47,345 nucleotides of DNA. It comes from Candidatus Latescibacterota bacterium. GTDB lineage: Bacteria > Krumholzibacteriota > Krumholzibacteriia > G020349025. The translations under genes were made by a program, and so were the position numbers. Below are positions 43,379 to 47,345 of this stretch, piece after piece. The notes under the pieces are model-generated. The model did not search any database and was not told the origin of the DNA. It saw only the letters and a list, made by a program, of their open reading frames with translations. Where the stretch lies: assembly GCA_020349025.1 (NCBI GenBank), contig CP070763.1:1474054-1521398 (forward strand). Reading direction: 5' to 3'. Every line of letters begins with the position of its first letter. The stretch's first letter is position 1.

Positions 43379-44391
43379 GCCGCTTCGAGTCGCCCTGGTT
43401 TCTCGCCGCGCTGATCGTCGTGCCGCTCTTGACGGCCGCCTACCTGCGCTGGGTGCGCCCGCGCCGGGCGTATCTGCAGTTCAGCTCGCTGCGGCTCCTG
43501 CACGATGCGCGCCCCACGCTGCGGCAGCGTTTGCATCCCCTGCCCGTCGTGCTCCGGGTCATCGCCTTGCTCCTTCTGATCTTGGCGCTGGCGCGACCGC
43601 AGTCGGGCGTCAGCAGCACGACGGTCGAAAGCGAAGGGATCGACATCATCCTGGCGCTCGACATCTCGGGCAGCATGCTGGCGGTCGACATGATGCCGGA
43701 GAGCCGCGGCGCCACACGGCGGGATGTGTCGAGGCTCGACGTTTCGAAGCGAGCGGCGCGCGAGTTCATCGAGGGGCGGGTCACCGATCGCATCGGCCTC
43801 GTCGTCTTTGCCGGGCATGCACTGACGCAGTGTCCACCCACCGTCGACTATCCGGTGCTGCTGCGCTTCCTGGACGAGGTGGAGGTGGGGCAGATCGACG
43901 ATGGCACCGCGATTGGAACGGCCCTCGTCACCGCGGTGAACCGCCTGCGCGACAGCGAAGCCAAGAGCCGCGTCGTCGTGCTCCTCACGGATGGGGCCAA
44001 CAACGCCGGCACGGTCGATCCGATCACGGCCGCGAAGGTGGCGAAAGCCCTCGCCGTGAAGCTCTACACCATCGGAGCGGGGCGCGAGGAGAACGCGCGC
44101 TTCCCGGTGGAGACCTTCTTCGGCCGCCAGTACGTGCGCCAGCACAGCCCGATCGACGAGACCACGCTCAAGAAGATCGCCGAGATCGGGGGCGGGCGCT
44201 ACTTCCGCGCCACCAGCCCCGAGAAGCTCACCGAGATCTACGAGGAGATCGGTGAGATGGAGCGCACCCGGATCGAGACGAAGCAGTACGTCGAGTACTC
44301 CGAGCTGGCGCATGGACTCGTGCTGCCGGCGTTCGCGCTGCTGCTTCTGGAAGGGCTGCTCTTCCACGTCGTGCTCCGGAGGGTGCCATGA
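43375..44391 (+). CDS. batA: BatA: VWA-domain membrane protein
   Basis: 338 residues: two N-terminal membrane helices (~8-24 and ~58-75), a VWA domain with MIDAS motif DISGS starting at D96, and a C-terminal membrane helix (~315-332). The ATG overlaps the stop of the previous gene (ATGA), with GGGAGGAG just upstream. BatA and BatB form the inner-membrane part of the Bacteroides aerotolerance-type complex. Confidence 0.93.
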   Translation: MSRFESPWFLAALIVVPLLTAAYLRWVRPRRAYLQFSSLRLLHDARPTLRQRLHPLPVVLRVIALLLLILALARPQSGVSSTTVESEGIDIILALDISGSMLAVDMMPESRGATRRDVSRLDVSKRAAREFIEGRVTDRIGLVVFAGHALTQCPPTVDYPVLLRFLDEVEVGQIDDGTAIGTALVTAVNRLRDSEAKSRVVVLLTDGANNAGTVDPITAAKVAKALAVKLYTIGAGREENARFPVETFFGRQYVRQHSPIDETTLKKIAEIGGGRYFRATSPEKLTEIYEEIGEMERTRIETKQYVEYSELAHGLVLPAFALLLLEGLLFHVVLRRVP

Positions 44392-45431
44392 CGCCGCTCT
44401 TCGCGACACAGGCGGTTCATTTTGCGGCGCCGGAGCACCTGTGGCTGCTCCTCGCGGTTCCGGCACTCCTCCTGCTACTCGCGCTCGCGGGACGCTCGCG
44501 CCGGCGCGCACGCACGGCTTGGGCCGGTCAGCTGTTCACGCGCCTGGCGCCGGGATTCAACGGCAGGCGTGAGTGGGCGAAGGTCTCGCTGTTTTTCCTG
44601 GCGTGGGTTTTCGTCGTCCTGGCGTTGGCGCGACCGCAGTGGGGCGGTGAGGTGGTCATGATGAAGCGTCGAGGCATCGACTTGATCGTGGCCATCGACA
44701 CGTCGATGAGCATGCTCGCCGAGGACGTGCGCCCGAACCGGTTGGAGCAGGCGAAGCGCGAGGTGTCCGACCTGATCGGTCGCATGGGTGGGGATCGAAT
44801 CGGTCTCATCGCCTTTGCGGGAGAGGCCTTCACCGTTTGTCCGCTGACGCTCGATCATGGAACGGTGCTTCTGCTGCTGGAGTCGTTGAACGTCAACACC
44901 GTCTCGACACCGGGGACGAACGTCGGTGACGCCATCCAGAAAGCGCGCGCGGCATACGTCAAGGACGACCAGAAGCACAAAGCGTTGATCCTCGTCACCG
45001 ACGGCGAGTCGCACGAAGGGGATCCCCTCGCGGAAGCGAAGGAGGCGGCGAAGGAGGGGTTGGTGATCTACACGATCGGCGTCGGTTCGACCGAGGGGGA
45101 GCCGATCCCTGAGCGCCAGGAATCGGGGTCGGTGGCCGGCTACAAGAAGGACCGCTCCGGGCGCGTGGTGAACTCGCGGCTCGACGAGGCGACGCTCCGC
45201 GCCATCGCCCGCGAAACCCAGGGGCAGTACTTCCGCGGTACACCGCAGGGCATCGAGCTCACGGCGGTTCTCGAGGATCTGGAGCAGATGGAGAAGAAGG
45301 AGCTGGAGGGGACCCTGGCCACGAGCTACGAGGAGCGCTTCCAATGGCCGTTGGCGTTTGCGATCCTGCTTCTGGGTGTGGAGCTGGTGATACCAAGCCG
45401 GCGTCGCTTGCCGGAGGGTGACCATGCGTGA
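44388..45431 (+). CDS. batB: BatB: VWA-domain membrane protein
   Basis: 347 residues, same architecture as BatA: two N-terminal helices (~15-35, ~65-80), a VWA domain with DTSMS at D104 (MIDAS) and a C-terminal helix (~320-338). The start codon overlaps the batA stop by four bases (ATGA). Confidence 0.93.
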   Translation: MTPLFATQAVHFAAPEHLWLLLAVPALLLLLALAGRSRRRARTAWAGQLFTRLAPGFNGRREWAKVSLFFLAWVFVVLALARPQWGGEVVMMKRRGIDLIVAIDTSMSMLAEDVRPNRLEQAKREVSDLIGRMGGDRIGLIAFAGEAFTVCPLTLDHGTVLLLLESLNVNTVSTPGTNVGDAIQKARAAYVKDDQKHKALILVTDGESHEGDPLAEAKEAAKEGLVIYTIGVGSTEGEPIPERQESGSVAGYKKDRSGRVVNSRLDEATLRAIARETQGQYFRGTPQGIELTAVLEDLEQMEKKELEGTLATSYEERFQWPLAFAILLLGVELVIPSRRRLPEGDHA

Positions 45432-46245
45432 TCTGCAGCGAAAGAGCGTCGCTCTGCCGCTCGCCCTCATCGCGTGCTGCGCTTTGACGGCTGCCAAGGT
45501 GGAGCGCAAGGCCGCGACGCTCAATCGCGACGCCACGCAAGCCTACGAGGAGCAGCGCTTCGACGAAGCCACCGACAAGTATGGGGAGGCGCTGACGCAT
45601 GCGCCGGAGTCGGGCGACATCTCCTACAACCTCGGGAACGCGCTCTACCGCGCGCAGCAGTACGAGGATGCCGTGAAGAGCCTCGGGCGAGCGGCGCAGA
45701 GCGACGATCCGGAGCTGCGTCACCAGAGCCTGCACAATCTCGGCAACACCTTCTTCCAGATGGGCAAGCTTCCCGAGGCCGTGGATGCCTACCGGCGAGC
45801 CCTCGACGCGAAGCCGAACGACCTCGACACCAAGATCAACTTCGAGAAGGCACTGCAGCTGATGCAGCAGCAGGAACAGCAGCAACAGCAGCAACAACAG
45901 GGCGGGGAGCAGAGCGAGGAGCAGCAGGAGCAGGGACAGGATCAGCAGCAAGGTGAGAACGAGGAGCAGCAGAACCAGGACCCAGCTCAGGATCAGCAGC
46001 AGCCCGAGGAGAACGAGCAGCAGGAGCAGGATCCGCGTGACTCGCAGGGTGGCGACGAGGAGGAGCAGCAGGAGCCGCAACCGCAGGAGGCCGCGGTCGA
46101 CTCGACCGCGGTGCCGGAGGGCGAGCTGCGGCTCGAGGAGGCGCTTCGAATCCTGGACGCGATGCGCGACCAGGAGGAGGAGAGGCAGAAGGAGCAGGCG
46201 CGCAAAGCCCGAGCCCGCGCGCGGCGAGTGGAGAAGGACTGGTGA
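45424..46245 (+). CDS. batC: BatC: TPR protein with Gln/Glu-rich C-terminal region
   Basis: 273 residues. A short hydrophobic N-terminus (LPLALIACCALTAA) with a CC pair could be a lipobox (LIACC). TPR units lie at ~25-140 (YNLGNALYRAQQYEDAVKSLG, LHNLGNTFFQMGKLPEAVDAY). Residues ~145-225 are strongly Gln/Glu-rich and low-complexity, followed by a charged helix. The ATG at 45424 has GGAGGG five bases upstream and overlaps batB by eight bases. BatC proteins bind the BatA/BatB complex through TPRs. Confidence 0.9.
   Translation: MRDLQRKSVALPLALIACCALTAAKVERKAATLNRDATQAYEEQRFDEATDKYGEALTHAPESGDISYNLGNALYRAQQYEDAVKSLGRAAQSDDPELRHQSLHNLGNTFFQMGKLPEAVDAYRRALDAKPNDLDTKINFEKALQLMQQQEQQQQQQQQGGEQSEEQQEQGQDQQQGENEEQQNQDPAQDQQQPEENEQQEQDPRDSQGGDEEEQQEPQPQEAAVDSTAVPEGELRLEEALRILDAMRDQEEERQKEQARKARARARRVEKDW
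45863..46086 (+). repeat. CAG/CAA/GAG-rich low-complexity tract within batC
   Basis: A run dominated by Gln and Glu codons (CAG, CAA, GAG) that encodes the polar linker of BatC. Trinucleotide repetition makes length changes by slippage likely. Confidence 0.75.
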
Positions 46246-47345
46246 TGGCGAACCTCAGCTCACGCAACGTACGCGTCATGGCGCTTCTGGCCGTGCTGCC
46301 GCTTGTCTTCGCCGGCGCCGACGCATCCGCGCAGCAGAAGTTCCAGGTCGAGGCCTCGGTCGACCGCACGGTGGCCACGCTCGACGACCAGATCCTGCTC
46401 GAAGTCGTCGTCCGTGGGGTGCAGAGGTCGGCAGCGCCCGCACCCCCCGCGAGGCTCGACGAGGATTTCGAGGCCTACTACCGCGGCAGCTCGCAGAGCA
46501 TCTCCATCGTCAATGGCGAGATGAGCGCCTCGCACACCTTCACGTGGCTGCTCGTGCCGAAGCGCGAGGGCAAGCTCGTCATTGGAGCCTTCGAAGCGGG
46601 GCATCGTGGCCGGCGCTACAAGACCGACCCGATCACGATCGACGTGAGCGGCCGGGCCTCCGAGCGCAGCGGCACGGAGGAGGGGCGCGACCTCTTCGTC
46701 GTGGCGCGCGTCGACAAGGAGGACGCGTTCGTCAACGAACAGATCCGTTACACGTTCTATCTCTACTCGGCGGTGCGCGTCTCGAACCTCAACTACTCGC
46801 CGCCGCCGTTCGAGGGGTTCTGGGTGGAGAAGCTGCAGGAGGGGGAGAAGCAGTACCACAAGATCGTCAACGGCCGTCAGTACCGTGTCATCGAAGTGAG
46901 CACCGCGCTCTTCCCCACGACCTCCGGCAGCCTCGGCATCGAGCCGGCGCGGCTGCGCCTCGTCGAGCTCACCGACCGCAGCTTCTCCTTCTTCGATCGC
47001 GGCGTCGAACGCGTTCTCCGCTCGCGCCCGTTGGAGGTGGAGGTGAAGCCGCTGCCTGCATCGGGTCGCCCCGCCGATTTCGGCGGCGCCGTCGGTGAGG
47101 AGCTTGCGATCTCGGCGAAGCTGGATCAGACGGAGGTGGAGGAGGGGGAGCCGGTCACGATGACCGTACGCGTGCGTGGCGCGGGGAACGTGCGCACGTT
47201 TTCGAAGCCACGCGTGCCGGAGCTGCCGCAGTTCAAGGTCTACGATGCGGACACTCAGACCGACGTGCGCAGCCTCGAGCGCGTGACCGGAAGCCGTGCG
47301 TGGGAGATCGTCCTCGTCCCGCGCGAAGCGGGCGAGTTCACCGTC
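46245..47345 (+). CDS. batD: BatD: aerotolerance-related exported protein (3' partial)
   Basis: 367 codons are visible and the frame runs off the right edge. A signal peptide (MALLAVLPLVFAGADASA, after a short Ser/Arg-rich n-region) is followed by repeated Ig-like BatD domains (VEASVDRTVATLDDQILLEV, LFVVARVDKEDAFVNEQIRY, ISAKLDQTEVEEGEPVTMTV). It starts one base into the batC stop (TGATG), with AAGGA about seven bases upstream. It completes the MoxR-DUF58-BatABCD operon. The C-terminal membrane anchor lies outside the window. Confidence 0.92.
   Translation, partial: MANLSSRNVRVMALLAVLPLVFAGADASAQQKFQVEASVDRTVATLDDQILLEVVVRGVQRSAAPAPPARLDEDFEAYYRGSSQSISIVNGEMSASHTFTWLLVPKREGKLVIGAFEAGHRGRRYKTDPITIDVSGRASERSGTEEGRDLFVVARVDKEDAFVNEQIRYTFYLYSAVRVSNLNYSPPPFEGFWVEKLQEGEKQYHKIVNGRQYRVIEVSTALFPTTSGSLGIEPARLRLVELTDRSFSFFDRGVERVLRSRPLEVEVKPLPASGRPADFGGAVGEELAISAKLDQTEVEEGEPVTMTVRVRGAGNVRTFSKPRVPELPQFKVYDADTQTDVRSLERVTGSRAWEIVLVPREAGEFTV

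Noticed and set aside
45259..46080. A leucine-rich open frame on the minus strand opposite batC
   Set aside because: It is the antisense of the CAG/GAG repeats (CTG/CTC codons) and shows no real membrane-protein family.

Overview
The window is GC-rich and densely coding, with long out-of-frame ORFs opposite many genes. It reads as a chromosomal segment from an uncultivated Gram-negative bacterium. Four large secreted proteins end in FlgD-like Ig/T9SS-type C-terminal modules (for example NPFNP followed by a VYD.RGR-type strand and a W.G.D..G...SG.Y motif). There is also a PorV/UPF0164-like outer-membrane barrel, an RlpA and a Bat operon. This combination suggests the FCB group, with Candidatus Eisenbacteria or a neighbouring lineage as the best guess. 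No rRNA, tRNA, CRISPR array, IS element or phage gene was seen.

Layout. (1) 1-4674: a heterodisulfide-reductase-like electron-transfer operon: a partial FAD oxidoreductase/ferredoxin/MvhD-like protein, an HdrC-HdrB fusion and an HdrA-MvhD fusion. The HdrA gene has an in-frame TGA exactly at a cluster-binding Cys position, followed by a bacterial SECIS hairpin, so it is read as a selenoprotein. (2) 4786-5942: a small zinc ribbon and a hemerythrin-CBS protein. (3) 6155-9521: a secreted nuclease-fold (EEP) protein and a cobalamin-binding-type radical SAM enzyme. (4) 9580-22050: a cyclic-nucleotide signalling neighbourhood. It holds a class II cyclic-nucleotide phosphodiesterase, a GAF-SpoIIE phosphatase, a four-gene minus-strand operon (secreted propeller, PorV/transglutaminase/TPR, TPR, CHASE2-adenylate cyclase) and a cNMP-binding Ser/Thr kinase. 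Writer, eraser, reader and phosphatase therefore sit together. (5) 22043-25396: a large lamin-tail/beta-helix surface protein.

(6) 25857-31792: an inositol catabolism operon (iolG, iolB, iolD, iolE) that ends in a transaldolase-family gene, with no iolC, iolJ or iolA in view. (7) 31793-32196: a gene-free stretch with a 144-bp interrupted palindrome and a G-quadruplex-forming tract. (8) 32197-37818: a second selenoprotein (AhpD-like, CxxU, with its own SECIS hairpin), RlpA, a second Gfo/Idh/MocA dehydrogenase, an aminotransferase, a zf-HC2 protein and an MscS-family channel. (9) 38044-39990: a secreted LVIVD-repeat protein. (10) 40163 to the window end: a MoxR/Bat operon (moxR, DUF58, a BatD/DUF4381-like protein, batA, batB, batC, batD), with batD cut by the window edge.

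The two UGA-recoded genes support each other: both have UGA at a family Cys position and a downstream hairpin with a GGUC-containing apical loop. No sel genes lie in the window. At least three genes (8103, 10447, 33765) appear to be read from leaderless transcripts, because a -35/-10 pair ends six bases before the start codon and no Shine-Dalgarno is present.
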